DNA of 27,149 bases. It comes from Gammaproteobacteria bacterium UBA1119. Lineage in GTDB: Bacteria > Pseudomonadota > Gammaproteobacteria > Pseudomonadales > Azotimanducaceae. Below the pieces are notes generated by a model. The model searched no databases, was not told the DNA's origin, and worked only from the letters and a program-made list of their open reading frames with translations. Below are positions 7,785 through 15,520 of this stretch, piece after piece (positions within the stretch are counted from its first letter, which is position 1; each line of letters begins with the position of its first letter). The stretch spans positions 1 through 27,149 of the forward strand of contig DCBA01000021.1 in assembly GCA_002313255.1 (NCBI GenBank). The letters run 5' to 3'. The position numbers and the translations under genes are program-made.

Positions 7785-7852
7785 GAACGGTCCCGAAATC
7801 AAACCGCCAGAGTTTACGTGTGCGCGTCGCGCCTGGCCAATGTTGCTGGACG

Positions 7853-8695
7853 TTAGGGGTAACCAGCTCCGGCTACCGACACGGGTGCTGTTTCAACGCG
7901 TGCTCCACGTAGTGCGCGGCACTCCGCAGGCGAGGATGAAGGCGATGTCATCACAAAAAGTAGCGGTGTATCCGCCTCGCCGATCATGCAAGCGTATGCG
8001 CCTTGGCCGACCTGAATGCGCTCAAGGACCTCGCCCCCTTCGGCGAGCCGAAGGCACTCATTCGTTGGGGGCGATGCAACCCAGATAGCACCCTGGGCAT
8101 CCAGACATATACCGTCTGGCGCCGTGCCGGCTGGTAGCTGCCCCCACAGTCGGCGATTCTCCAGGTCCCCATTGTCGACGATATCAAATGCGGTAAGGCG
8201 GCCCGCAAACGTTTCCGCAACCACGAGAGTCCCGCCATCGGGTGTTATGACCGTCCCATTGGGGAAGGATAAGTGATCCGCGACGACACGGGATTTTCCG
8301 TCCGTCTCGATTGCGATCAAGGATGCGTGGTTGAAACTCGCACCGCCGTTAAGGTCGAAGCCAAAGTGACCCACGTATGCCCGCCCCGTGGAATCGACGG
8401 TCATGTCATTGCACTCGAACGGCGCGAATTCAGACAGATCCGCATGTTCGGACAAGACAGAGCCGTCGAATAGAAGGATTCGACGGTCAAGCATGGAAAC
8501 AATCAGTAAGTCGCCGTTCGGTAACCATCCAAGTCCGGAGGGTCGGTTTTCGACTTCGACTACGCTGCTAACCTGTCCGGTCTCCGCAACAGTTTTTACT
8601 TGCTGGTCGTGCATGTCGGAAAAATAAAAGCGGCCATCGTGCCAGCGGGGCCCTTCTCCAAAACAGATGTCGTCTGCGAGAACCTGGATTGCCAT
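7853..8695 (-). CDS. SMP-30/gluconolactonase/LRE family protein
   Basis: A 280-residue six-bladed beta-propeller of the SMP-30 (regucalcin)/gluconolactonase family. The metal ligands expected for the family are visible: Glu14 in FGEGPRW, Asn146 in SFPNGTVITPDGG and Asp194 in APDGICLD, with an additional ND at 96-97. Such enzymes open lactones with a divalent metal. The real substrate may be a sugar lactone or another lactone from catabolism. No signal peptide is visible, so it probably acts in the cytoplasm. It is the first gene of the minus-strand block and diverges from the thiolase across a 207-base region carrying a strong inverted repeat. Length is normal for the family. Confidence 0.93.
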   Translation of the reverse strand: MAIQVLADDICFGEGPRWHDGRFYFSDMHDQQVKTVAETGQVSSVVEVENRPSGLGWLPNGDLLIVSMLDRRILLFDGSVLSEHADLSEFAPFECNDMTVDSTGRAYVGHFGFDLNGGASFNHASLIAIETDGKSRVVADHLSFPNGTVITPDGGTLVVAETFAGRLTAFDIVDNGDLENRRLWGQLPAGTAPDGICLDAQGAIWVASPPTNECLRLAEGGEVLERIQVGQGAYACMIGEADTPLLFVMTSPSSSPAECRALRGARVETAPVSVAGAGYP

Positions 8696-8765
8696 TTGTT
8701 GTCCTGAACGGTTCAGGGAGAATCATAGCTCGCAAATGAGTTAAGGTTCCACCTCCGGATTGGCT

Positions 8766-8790
8766 ATAACCCTTGTATCTAAAGGGTTAT
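8766..8790. promoter_or_regulatory. Perfect 9-bp inverted repeat in the divergent SMP-30/thiolase region (candidate operator)
   Basis: ATAACCCTT at 8766-8774 and AAGGGTTAT at 8782-8790 are exact reverse complements separated by seven bases (GTATCTA). GCT at 8763 and AGC at 8792 extend the stem past a one-base bulge. No gene ends here: the lactonase starts at 8695 on one side and the thiolase at 8903 on the other. An operator for a dimeric regulator is therefore more likely than a terminator. A cruciform or small-RNA hairpin remains possible. No regulator gene of a suitable type is in the window. Confidence 0.45.
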
Positions 8791-8902
8791 GAGCTTTTCG
8801 CGAGGGTAAAGCGCCAAGGTAACAACAGCGTGCTACACTCAATCGGTTTTCGGTTTGAACAATTCAAGCTAACGTAAATTGGGCTTATGGGGGAAATATA
8901 AA

Positions 8903-10087
8903 ATGACTGATGTCGTAGTGGTAGACAGTGTCCGCACGGGACTTGCCAAGTCCTTTCGCGGCAGCTTTAACCTGACGCGTTCCGATGACATGCTTGCGCA
9001 CTGCATCGATTCACTTCTTGAAAGAAACCCAAGTGTTTCGGCTGAGGAAGTCGAAGACGTGGTTGTTGGTGCAGCGAGTCATGCGGGCGAACAAGATGGG
9101 AATTTGGCGCGGCTTGCGGTAGTGCTTTCAAAACTACCGATCACAACTGCGGGTATGACGATCAACCGTTTCTGTTCATCAGGACTCCAATCCATCGCTA
9201 TTGCTGCAAATCAAATCGCGTCCGGCCAATCACAGGTCGCGATTGCGGGCGGTGTAGACTCAATCTCGATGAGAAATCGTCAAACCACTGGTAAGGCGGA
9301 ACAGAACAAACGCCTGATCGAAGAGAAACCCGAAGTTTTTATGGCGATGGGTAACACGGCTGAAGTAGTCGCGCGTCGATATCAGGTGACGCGAGAAATG
9401 CAGGACGTATATGCGCTGCAAAGCCAACAACGCTACGCCAACGCCGTTGAACAAGGCTGGATTTCCGAAGAAATCGTTCCGATGAACGCGACGATGCTTA
9501 AGGTTGACAAGGAGACAGGCGACGAGAGTCGAGTTGAAGTGAGTGTTGACAAGGACGAGTGTAATCGTCCTCAAACCACGCTCGATGGCTTGAGTGGCCT
9601 AGCACCAGCTTTTGAAGAAGATGGAACGGTCACCGCAGGTAATGCGTCGCAACTTTCCGACGGGGCTTCCATGACGATGCTTATGAGTTCGGATCGTGCG
9701 GCCCAATTAGGAATTGAGCCGATTGGTATTTATCGCGGCTTTACGGTTGCTGCATGCGAACCAGATGAGATGGGTATTGGTCCAGTGTTTGCAATCCCGC
9801 GGCTGCTGCAGAATGCGGGTCTCAAGCAGGACGACATCGATGTATGGGAGCTTAATGAAGCGTTCGCTTCGCAGTGCGTCTATTGTCGAGATCAACTCGA
9901 TATCGATAATGAAAAGTACAACGTTAATGGCGGCAGTATCAGCATTGGCCATCCGTTTGGAATGACGGGATCACGGTGCACGGGTGCTGTGCTTCGCGAA
10001 TTGCAACGACGGGAACAACGCTACGGTGTTGTAACCATGTGCATTGGTGGTGGCCAAGGAGCTGCGGGTCTGTTTGAGCGTGCTTGA
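8903..10087 (+). CDS. Thiolase family protein (acetyl-CoA C-acyltransferase)
   Basis: A 394-residue thiolase of standard length. The nucleophile is Cys91 in NRFCSSGL. The second half carries NEAFA (318-322), His350 in GHPFGMTG and Cys380 in CIGGGQG, so the full Cys/His/Cys active site and the NEAF asparagine are present. The reaction is CoA-dependent cleavage of a 3-ketoacyl-CoA (or the reverse condensation) in the cytoplasm, the last step of a beta-oxidation round. The ATG at 8903 was preferred to an upstream TTG because GGGGGAA lies seven bases before it and the product begins with the usual strand TDVVVVDSVRT. No 3-hydroxyacyl-CoA dehydrogenase of the FadB type is adjacent. Confidence 0.96.
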   Translation: MTDVVVVDSVRTGLAKSFRGSFNLTRSDDMLAHCIDSLLERNPSVSAEEVEDVVVGAASHAGEQDGNLARLAVVLSKLPITTAGMTINRFCSSGLQSIAIAANQIASGQSQVAIAGGVDSISMRNRQTTGKAEQNKRLIEEKPEVFMAMGNTAEVVARRYQVTREMQDVYALQSQQRYANAVEQGWISEEIVPMNATMLKVDKETGDESRVEVSVDKDECNRPQTTLDGLSGLAPAFEEDGTVTAGNASQLSDGASMTMLMSSDRAAQLGIEPIGIYRGFTVAACEPDEMGIGPVFAIPRLLQNAGLKQDDIDVWELNEAFASQCVYCRDQLDIDNEKYNVNGGSISIGHPFGMTGSRCTGAVLRELQRREQRYGVVTMCIGGGQGAAGLFERA

Positions 10088-10098
10088 CGAGTGAGACA

Positions 10099-10130
10099 TA
10101 CGGTGGTCTAGGTCTATAAGGACCGCCGTA
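10099..10130 (+). terminator. Hairpin after the thiolase gene (probable transcription terminator, weak)
   Basis: TACGGTGGTC at 10099-10108 pairs with GACCGCCGTA at 10121-10130: ten base pairs with one G-T wobble and a 12-base loop. It begins 11 bases past the thiolase stop codon. There is no T-run after the stem, so an intrinsic terminator would be weak. An alternative shorter stem, GGTC/GACC, lies inside it. An mRNA 3' end stabiliser is another reading. Confidence 0.4.
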
Positions 10131-10210
10131 CGATTACTTCGCCATGACATCCATGGACATCGCGTACTAAGGCACGAGGCGCATGGGAGAGGTCGAGGAC
10201 CTTGGGTTGG

Positions 10211-10663
10211 ATGGTTAAATCGACGTTTATGCGACGGTTGGTCGGCGTCGCGATTGCTCCGGTGCTCGCGTGGTTTTCGCATGCCGAGATCCCATCGCTT
10301 GTTCCACCGGAGAGCGGCGTCGATACAGTAACCGCAAATGCGGGGCCGTCCTTCACTGACTATACCGATGCCGAATTAACTGAAATTGCGGGTCGGATTA
10401 GAGCTTTAAACGCCACCGAGCGCCGAGGTCTGATTACAGAGATGCGAAAACGCATGGCTGCCAGTGGGATGAAACCCAAGATCGAAGCCCATTTCGGACG
10501 AATCATTCAAAGTGCAGACGGGATCGTCACGCAGGTCGAGTCTATTCGCGTCATCCGGCAAGGTGAATACGGTCGCGGTCGGGGTAAAGACGCCGTGCTG
10601 GAAGCCCATTCTGAAATGAAGAACGCGACGAAAACCGTCGCGATCGAAGGTAAAACGCCATAG
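10211..10663 (+). CDS. Hypothetical small exported protein upstream of a two-component system
   Basis: A 150-residue protein I cannot assign to a named family. The N-terminus looks like a signal peptide: KSTFMRR, a hydrophobic stretch of about 12 residues, then a likely cleavage after FSHA (residue 24). The mature part has a helical, charged segment (DAELTEIAGRIRALNATERR, then TEMRKRM) and a C-terminal half with a Gly/Arg patch (EYGRGRGKD). No membrane anchor or lipobox is visible. The ATG at 10211 was chosen over 10229 for its extra positive charge; neither has a clear ribosome site. It lies 117 bases before the response regulator on the same strand, and a periplasmic role tied to the sensor kinase is a guess. 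Confidence 0.6.
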   Translation: MVKSTFMRRLVGVAIAPVLAWFSHAEIPSLVPPESGVDTVTANAGPSFTDYTDAELTEIAGRIRALNATERRGLITEMRKRMAASGMKPKIEAHFGRIIQSADGIVTQVESIRVIRQGEYGRGRGKDAVLEAHSEMKNATKTVAIEGKTP

Positions 10664-10780
10664 ATATTCGGATGTCGACGCGATCTATATCGACGGCCAA
10701 TACCGAGTGCCAACTCAGGTCTTCCGTGGCATGCGTTGGCATCCGCGCGTTTATTTGTCTTTCGAGTAAGGTGTTGCTAC

Positions 10781-11476
10781 ATGGCTGAAGCGGCGAAGCT
10801 ACTGCTTGTCGATGATGACCCCGAATTACGTGAGCTGATGGGGGCGTATCTGACAAAACAGGGGTTTGACGTCACGACTGTAGCAAATGGTCGGGAAATG
10901 GATGACGTGCTACAACGCCGTGGAATCGATCTCGTACTCCTTGATTTGATGCTGCCTGGTGAAGATGGGCTTTCGATTGCGAAAAGACTCAAGAAGACTG
11001 GAGGCTTGCCTATCATCATGATTTCGGCGCAGGGACAAGACGTGGACCGGATCGTCGGCTTAGAGATCGGTGCGGATGATTACCTCGGGAAACCATTCAA
11101 TCCGCGTGAACTTCTGGCTCGAATTCGTGCCGTGATGCGACGCAGTCAGGGTTCATCTGCAGTATCTGAAATGGTCGAATTTGGAGAGTTTGTACTCGAT
11201 CGCAAAGCCCGCCGCCTGACTTGCGCAGGTCGCAATGTTCCACTCACCTCTGGCGAATTTGACCTTCTTGGGATTTTGGTTGATTACCCGGATACCGTCA
11301 TGGATCGAGACAAGATCCTCGATCTCTTGACGGGAGCTGACCGCTCTCCCTTCGATCGAAGTATCGATGTACGCATCACGCGACTTAGAAGCAAGATTGA
11401 AACGGACCCTTCTGCACCTGCATACATAAGGACTATCTGGGGCAAAGGCTATATGTTCTGCCCCGATGCGACCTAA
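10781..11476 (+). CDS. OmpR-family response regulator
   Basis: A 231-residue receiver plus winged-helix DNA-binding protein. The receiver has acidic D11-D12, phospho-acceptor Asp55 in VLLDLMLPGEDG, Ser82 at the Thr/Ser switch position and Lys104 in GKPFNP. The output domain (about 133-228) has the OmpR/PhoB pattern LTSGEFDLLGILV and ends in IRTIWGKGYMF. It should bind DNA after phosphorylation by the kinase encoded directly downstream; the two genes overlap in TAATG. The ATG at 10781 follows AAGG at nine bases. Close resemblance to OmpR-type regulators supports an envelope or osmotic role, but the target genes cannot be read here. Confidence 0.96.
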   Translation: MAEAAKLLLVDDDPELRELMGAYLTKQGFDVTTVANGREMDDVLQRRGIDLVLLDLMLPGEDGLSIAKRLKKTGGLPIIMISAQGQDVDRIVGLEIGADDYLGKPFNPRELLARIRAVMRRSQGSSAVSEMVEFGEFVLDRKARRLTCAGRNVPLTSGEFDLLGILVDYPDTVMDRDKILDLLTGADRSPFDRSIDVRITRLRSKIETDPSAPAYIRTIWGKGYMFCPDAT

Positions 11477-12759
11477 TGGCCCGCACAGGCTCCCTCCGCG
11501 CGAGAACTAACAGCGTTCTCGGACTTTCGGCAATTGCTATCGCGATCATCGCGGTGGTCGCATTAGATACTTTTGTGACAACGCCTATCACGGAACGTGC
11601 GGCTAATGATGAAGCCGGGCTTCTCGTTCTTTCCGCGCAAACGTGGGTCGAACTTCTCCCCGATCGGCGCCCTCATTTTGAGCTGGAACTTTTGATCAAT
11701 CACGATCTCACGATTAGCGGCGAGAATCGCGATCTGCCTGCCGTACTGCCGGGGAACGAATACCACGAAATGCTTGTGAAGGAGATAGGAAAGCGGGTTG
11801 GTGAGACGGTGGTTTTGCTGGAAGGGGACGATTTGTTGTGGGTGAATGTCCCAACAGAAAGTGGACTAGCCCCCCAGATTGGTTTCGCCTCGCAACGCGG
11901 GAATGTTCAACCGGGTTACGTTGCGTTGTTGATTCTTGTTGCCGGTACGATTGTTGTTTTCGGGACTTCCTTTTTGATGGTCCGCTGGGTGGCAGATCCG
12001 CTTAATCGAGCGGCGAAAGCAGCACAGTCGTTCCGCGGGGCGACTGGGTTCGTTCCACTACCCGAAGAAGGACCTAGAGAACTGGTTTCATTGGCTTCAA
12101 GTTTTAACGATATGGCTCACGAGATTATGTCGCTCATGGCGAATCGAACAACATTGTTGGCAGGCGTGTCTCATGATTTAAGAACGCCACTTGCCCGAAT
12201 GCGTTTCGCGCTCGAGCTTTTACCGGAAAGTGTAGATCAAAATCTGGTTAACCGGCTTGATCGTAATCTCGGAGCTATGGATGAACTCATCGAAGACGCG
12301 CTGAGATTCGCCAGAGGAACCCAGGAAGCGAGTGTCGAGATTGAGCTGCGAGAGTTTCTTCGGTCGGTGGTCAATGGAGTGGATAAGACAATCTCATTAA
12401 CATGGAAAGGAGATGAAGAAGTAATCGTGAATACAGCGTTAGGAGCTCTTGAGCGAGTGTTCAACAATCTTCTCGCAAATGCTCTGCAGCATGGCGGAAC
12501 AACAGAAGTACGAGTCGACGCTGGAGAGAATATCGATATCCATGTGATCGATAATGGTCCAGGCATACCCGCGCAAGATCGAGAGAAGGTGTTCCAACCG
12601 TTTTATCGAATTGAAGGTTCGCGGAGCCGCCATACTGGCGGAAGCGGCTTGGGTCTTGCGATTGTCCATCAGCTGTGTCAAGCGCACGGGTGGCGAATCG
12701 AACTGTTCGAAGGCGATGCGGGCGGGACCGACGCGCGTTTGACGCTACCAACTGCTTAG
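11476..12759 (+). CDS. EnvZ-like sensor histidine kinase
   Basis: A 427-residue membrane sensor. A first membrane segment (about 14-36) and a second (about 148-170) enclose a periplasmic loop of about 110 residues. A HAMP domain follows (about 170-222), then HisKA with the phospho-acceptor His233 in GVSHDLRTPLARMR. The ATPase domain has N335 in NNLLANALQHGG, DNGPGIP (359-365), FQPFYRIEGSR and GGSGLGLAIV (388-397). Domain order, the H-box wording and pairing with an OmpR-type regulator fit the EnvZ class. It phosphorylates and probably dephosphorylates the upstream regulator, with which it shares one base (TAATG). The ligand is unknown. Confidence 0.96.
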   Translation: MARTGSLRARTNSVLGLSAIAIAIIAVVALDTFVTTPITERAANDEAGLLVLSAQTWVELLPDRRPHFELELLINHDLTISGENRDLPAVLPGNEYHEMLVKEIGKRVGETVVLLEGDDLLWVNVPTESGLAPQIGFASQRGNVQPGYVALLILVAGTIVVFGTSFLMVRWVADPLNRAAKAAQSFRGATGFVPLPEEGPRELVSLASSFNDMAHEIMSLMANRTTLLAGVSHDLRTPLARMRFALELLPESVDQNLVNRLDRNLGAMDELIEDALRFARGTQEASVEIELREFLRSVVNGVDKTISLTWKGDEEVIVNTALGALERVFNNLLANALQHGGTTEVRVDAGENIDIHVIDNGPGIPAQDREKVFQPFYRIEGSRSRHTGGSGLGLAIVHQLCQAHGWRIELFEGDAGGTDARLTLPTA

Positions 12760-12778
12760 AAGGGCCGTTGGGCGCATG

Positions 12779-12787
12779 CTGGTACAA
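12779..12787 (+). promoter_or_regulatory. Extended -10-like element before the enoyl-CoA hydratase gene
   Basis: TGG followed by TACAAT at 12782-12787 matches the extended -10 form (TGn-TATAAT with one mismatch) of the main sigma factor. No convincing -35 hexamer lies 17 bases upstream. It falls just past the histidine kinase stop and about 105 bases before the enoyl-CoA hydratase ATG, so it could give that gene its own transcript. This is a visual match only. Confidence 0.25.
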
Positions 12788-12891
12788 TCGAACCGATAAT
12801 CCGATGTTCGGAGACTTGACGAGGAATTTCGGTCGAACGGGTTTCGAGAGCACGCGGGTAGGTTCTAAAAGAACGACGATTCGGAACAGGA

Positions 12892-13668
12892 ATGGCGTAC
12901 GACAACATACTTTACGAGGTCGATGGCCCGATGGCTCTCGTCACGATTAATCGACCCGCGAAGCACAATGCCATCTCGCTCGCGACGTTGGATGAATTGC
13001 AAGCTGCAGTGCGTGAAGCGGAGCAAGATGATGCGGTGCGCGTAATTACGATCACGGGCGCAGGTGGGCGCGCTTTTGCGTCTGGATCTGACCTCGGTGA
13101 AGTGGTCGATCGTGACTTAAGCAAGGCACTCGAACCCATCGTCCAAGGGCTCGCTGATCAATTAGAGCGAATGCCGAAGCCAGCTATCGCGGCGATCGAT
13201 GGCATTTGCATGGGAGGTGGGCTTGAGGTCGCGCTCGGGTGTGACCTTAGGATCGCGACTCCTAGCTCTCAGTTCGCTACGCCAGAAGGGAAACTTGGGA
13301 TCATTCCCGGTGGAGGGGCGACGGCGCGTTTACCCCGTATTGTCGGTCGAGGTTGGGGAATGCATATGTTGCTTATGGGCGAGCCGATTGACGCGGAGCG
13401 CGCCCTCGTCGTTGGACTAATAACGCGGATCGTCGAAAAGAGCGAGCTTTTGCCCGAAGCTCGGCGTATGGCCGAACACTTGGCCGAGTTTGCACCGTTT
13501 GTGCCTAGGACGATGAAAGCAATGGTAAATTTTGGTATGGAAGCTAGTACAGCCGCGGCGCTTATGCTTGAGAAGTACGCACAAGGGGCGTTGGTCCAGA
13601 CCGAAGACAAACAAGAAGGCATTGCCGCTTTTCTAGAGAAACGGAAACCATCGTTTAAGGGGCGTTAA
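12892..13668 (+). CDS. Enoyl-CoA hydratase/isomerase family protein, catalytic residues intact
   Basis: A 258-residue crotonase of standard length. The oxyanion-hole segments are FASGSDL (62-68) and MGGGLEVALGCD (107-118). Both catalytic glutamates of hydratases are present: Glu112 in GGGLEVAL and Glu132 in ATPEGKLGIIPGGG. It should add water to a trans-2-enoyl-CoA, the second step of beta-oxidation, though substrate length cannot be judged. It has its own gap of 132 bases after the histidine kinase and is followed, 118 bases on, by the MaoC-type pair. The window therefore holds two unrelated folds able to hydrate enoyl-CoA close together. Confidence 0.95.
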   Translation: MAYDNILYEVDGPMALVTINRPAKHNAISLATLDELQAAVREAEQDDAVRVITITGAGGRAFASGSDLGEVVDRDLSKALEPIVQGLADQLERMPKPAIAAIDGICMGGGLEVALGCDLRIATPSSQFATPEGKLGIIPGGGATARLPRIVGRGWGMHMLLMGEPIDAERALVVGLITRIVEKSELLPEARRMAEHLAEFAPFVPRTMKAMVNFGMEASTAAALMLEKYAQGALVQTEDKQEGIAAFLEKRKPSFKGR

Positions 13669-13786
13669 GTAGCGATTGAGACGACGGCGCTGGACCGCCT
13701 TCAATAACGATATTTGTTGTTCGCTTCCGTAATCTCGCTTTGCTAACTTAGGTTTTTTGATCTGATCAGTTCAACAAGGGGGAAGT

Positions 13787-14299
13787 ATGGCCGTTGGAAA
13801 GTTTCCCATCGAGGCTAGCCACATCATGATGTTTGCTCGCTCGATCGGGGATGACAATCAAATTTATTACGATGAAGACTACGCAAAAGGAGGAGAAACG
13901 GGAGGTATCATTGCGCCGCCGACGTTCGTTCAAGCGAGTGCGCAGTTTGATCCAGACTACGGGTTGCGACCGAAAATTGGGGGTGACGGCTGGTTTGGAT
14001 CTGGCGGTAAGCCCACGGGGGTCAAACCGAGAGAAGACAGCGCTGGAAGCACTGGAGATGCCGGAGGTGGTGGCGGTCTCCACGCTGAACAGCGATACAT
14101 TTATCATCGGCATCCTAAGGTCGGTGACGTGCTGACCGCGACGAACAAGCCAGGCAAAAGCTGGGAAAAGGAAGGGAAACGCTCGGGCAAATTGGTATTC
14201 AGTGAATCGATTACGGAATACCGTGACCAGGACGGAGAACTTGTCGTCACAGCGATTGGCACGGGGGTTCGAACAGAACGACCCGTCGACCAGGGATAG
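13787..14299 (+). CDS. MaoC-like dehydratase, N-terminal-type (FAS1-like dehydratase) hot-dog subunit
   Basis: A 170-residue hot-dog-fold protein of the kind that forms the non-catalytic half of double-hot-dog or heteromeric MaoC dehydratases. It has FARSIGDDNQIYYDEDYA (about 16-32) and IIAPPTFVQA. The hydratase-2 motif is degenerate: the Pro and the catalytic His are Gln25 and Tyr27. A glycine-rich insert (about 80-98, STGDAGGGGG) is probably a mobile loop over the substrate channel. It ends eight bases before the catalytic-type subunit at 14308, and a GGGGGAA ribosome site precedes the ATG. It is likely to form a heteromer with that subunit, by analogy with split dehydratases such as the mycobacterial HadAB and ChsH1-ChsH2. 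Confidence 0.85.
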   Translation: MAVGKFPIEASHIMMFARSIGDDNQIYYDEDYAKGGETGGIIAPPTFVQASAQFDPDYGLRPKIGGDGWFGSGGKPTGVKPREDSAGSTGDAGGGGGLHAEQRYIYHRHPKVGDVLTATNKPGKSWEKEGKRSGKLVFSESITEYRDQDGELVVTAIGTGVRTERPVDQG

Positions 14300-14307
14300 G
14301 GGGAGTC

Positions 14308-14718
14308 ATGGCATTAAAAGCGAGTGAATTGAAGGTCGGTGATACCTACACGGAACGCTTGGTTGAAGACCTAAAGAGAACGCAAGTGGTGATGTATGCT
14401 GGGGCGTCAGGCGACTACAATCCAGTACATACGGATGAATTGTTTACGACCAAAGTGGCCGGTTATCCGGGTGTGTTTGCGCATGGGATGTTGACCATGG
14501 GGATGACAGGCATGATGTTGACCAACTACGTTGGCGACGGACGCTTGACGGAATTTGGGGTGCGTTTCACTAACCAGGTCTTCCCTGGTGACACGCTCGA
14601 CTCCACGGCGACCGTAACGGCTATTAATGAGGGGCTTGTCGATATTGAAGTGTCGACGATTAACCAAGAAGGCGTCGAAGTCGCAAAAGGTTCAGCTCAA
14701 GCACGTATCGACGACTGA
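14308..14718 (+). CDS. MaoC family dehydratase, catalytic hot-dog subunit
   Basis: A 136-residue single hot-dog protein with the complete hydratase-2 motif YAGASGDYNPVHTD (30-43). Asp36 and His41 are the expected catalytic pair. VFAHGMLTMG follows, as in R-specific enoyl-CoA hydratases. It should hydrate an enoyl-CoA (or dehydrate a 3-hydroxyacyl-CoA) in the cytoplasm, giving the R isomer if it behaves like characterised family members. GGGGGAG lies four bases before the ATG. The close coupling to the upstream subunit supports a two-gene dehydratase. The gene ends in a convergent hairpin at 14742-14773. Confidence 0.93.
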   Translation: MALKASELKVGDTYTERLVEDLKRTQVVMYAGASGDYNPVHTDELFTTKVAGYPGVFAHGMLTMGMTGMMLTNYVGDGRLTEFGVRFTNQVFPGDTLDSTATVTAINEGLVDIEVSTINQEGVEVAKGSAQARIDD

Positions 14719-14741
14719 ACGATCGGTTATGGGTAGAAGAA

Positions 14742-14773
14742 GAGACAGGGGGCGTCGAATCGCCTCCCGTCTC
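14742..14773. terminator. Hairpin between convergent MaoC and SDR genes (likely bidirectional terminator)
   Basis: The arms 14742-14754 and 14761-14773 form a 13-bp GC-rich stem with one A-C mismatch and one G-T wobble, closed by a six-base loop (TCGAAT). It lies between two convergent stop codons. Read on the minus strand, the stem is followed by a pyrimidine-rich TCTTCTTCT, so termination of the SDR transcript looks better supported than of the MaoC transcript. Confidence 0.6.
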
Positions 14774-14782
14774 AACCTGCCT

Positions 14783-15505
14783 TTACCACTCTTCAATCGA
14801 TGTTCTTACGTCAACTTCGAACGACCATGCGTTGCGGGGTTGTCGGTAGAGATAATCGAAAGCGTCAACGATTCCATTGATGCTAATCATGCCGGCGTCG
14901 CCGAGTTTCTCAGCGTATTCTGGGAAAGCTTTACGAATTTTCTCACCGCCGATCGGACCGTCGATAACGACGTGGCCGACGTGAATACCGTCGGGCCCGT
15001 ATTCCTTGGCCATGGCTTGGGCGAGGATTCGGAGCGCAGATTTACCCGAGTTAAATGCGGCGAAGCCAGCTCGCCCCCGCATGGAAGCACTCGCACCCGT
15101 GAATAGAAGGGTTCCACCCGACCCTTGCATCCGACGCAGGGCCTCTCGGCCAAAAAGGAATCCGCCGAAACAGAGAACACGCCAACTGCTCTCGAAGTAA
15201 TCAGCGTCCATCTCGATGATCCGGCCAGGGGTATTGTTTCCGGCGTTGTAGATTGCAAGCGTGAGGGCACCCTTTTCGCTATCAACGGCTTCAAGTAGGT
15301 TAACGATGGACAGCTCTTCGGTTGCGTCTGTGACGACGGCGGTGGCGCGCCCGCCGCTTCCCTCGATGACGCTAGATAACTCATCGAGCGATGCTTGGGT
15401 ACGGCCAGCAACGAAAACGTGGTGGCCACTTGCGCTAAATCGGACTGCTAATTGGCCACCCAGACCGTCCACGGGACCGACGCCAAGAACAATGGCTTTA
15501 TTCAT
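14783..15505 (-). CDS. Divergent SDR family protein with Phe at the catalytic Tyr position
   Basis: A 240-residue Rossmann-fold SDR. The N-terminal motif GVGPVDGLG (8-16) departs from the classical TGxxxGxG. Arg35 after strand 2 (AGRTQ) suggests NADP, and NAG is at 87-89. At the active site the usual YxxxK reads FNSGK (151-155), so the catalytic Tyr is Phe while Lys155 is kept. A Ser is present at about 139 (TGASAS). This is seen in a subset of atypical SDRs. The enzyme may use another acid/base, act on an unusual substrate or have a non-catalytic role. It lies 15 bases after the HSL-type esterase, so they are probably co-transcribed. Confidence 0.88.
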   Translation of the reverse strand: MNKAIVLGVGPVDGLGGQLAVRFSASGHHVFVAGRTQASLDELSSVIEGSGGRATAVVTDATEELSIVNLLEAVDSEKGALTLAIYNAGNNTPGRIIEMDADYFESSWRVLCFGGFLFGREALRRMQGSGGTLLFTGASASMRGRAGFAAFNSGKSALRILAQAMAKEYGPDGIHVGHVVIDGPIGGEKIRKAFPEYAEKLGDAGMISINGIVDAFDYLYRQPRNAWSFEVDVRTSIEEW

Positions 15506-15520
15506 TGCGAATTTCTCGGA

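Noticed and set aside
13685..13706. GGCG/CGCC hairpin after the enoyl-CoA hydratase as a terminator
   Set aside because: Only four strong pairs and no following T-run; too weak to call.
13762..13769. CTGATCAG palindrome just before the MaoC pair as an operator
   Set aside because: Eight-base palindromes of this kind are common by chance and no second copy or spacing pattern supports it.
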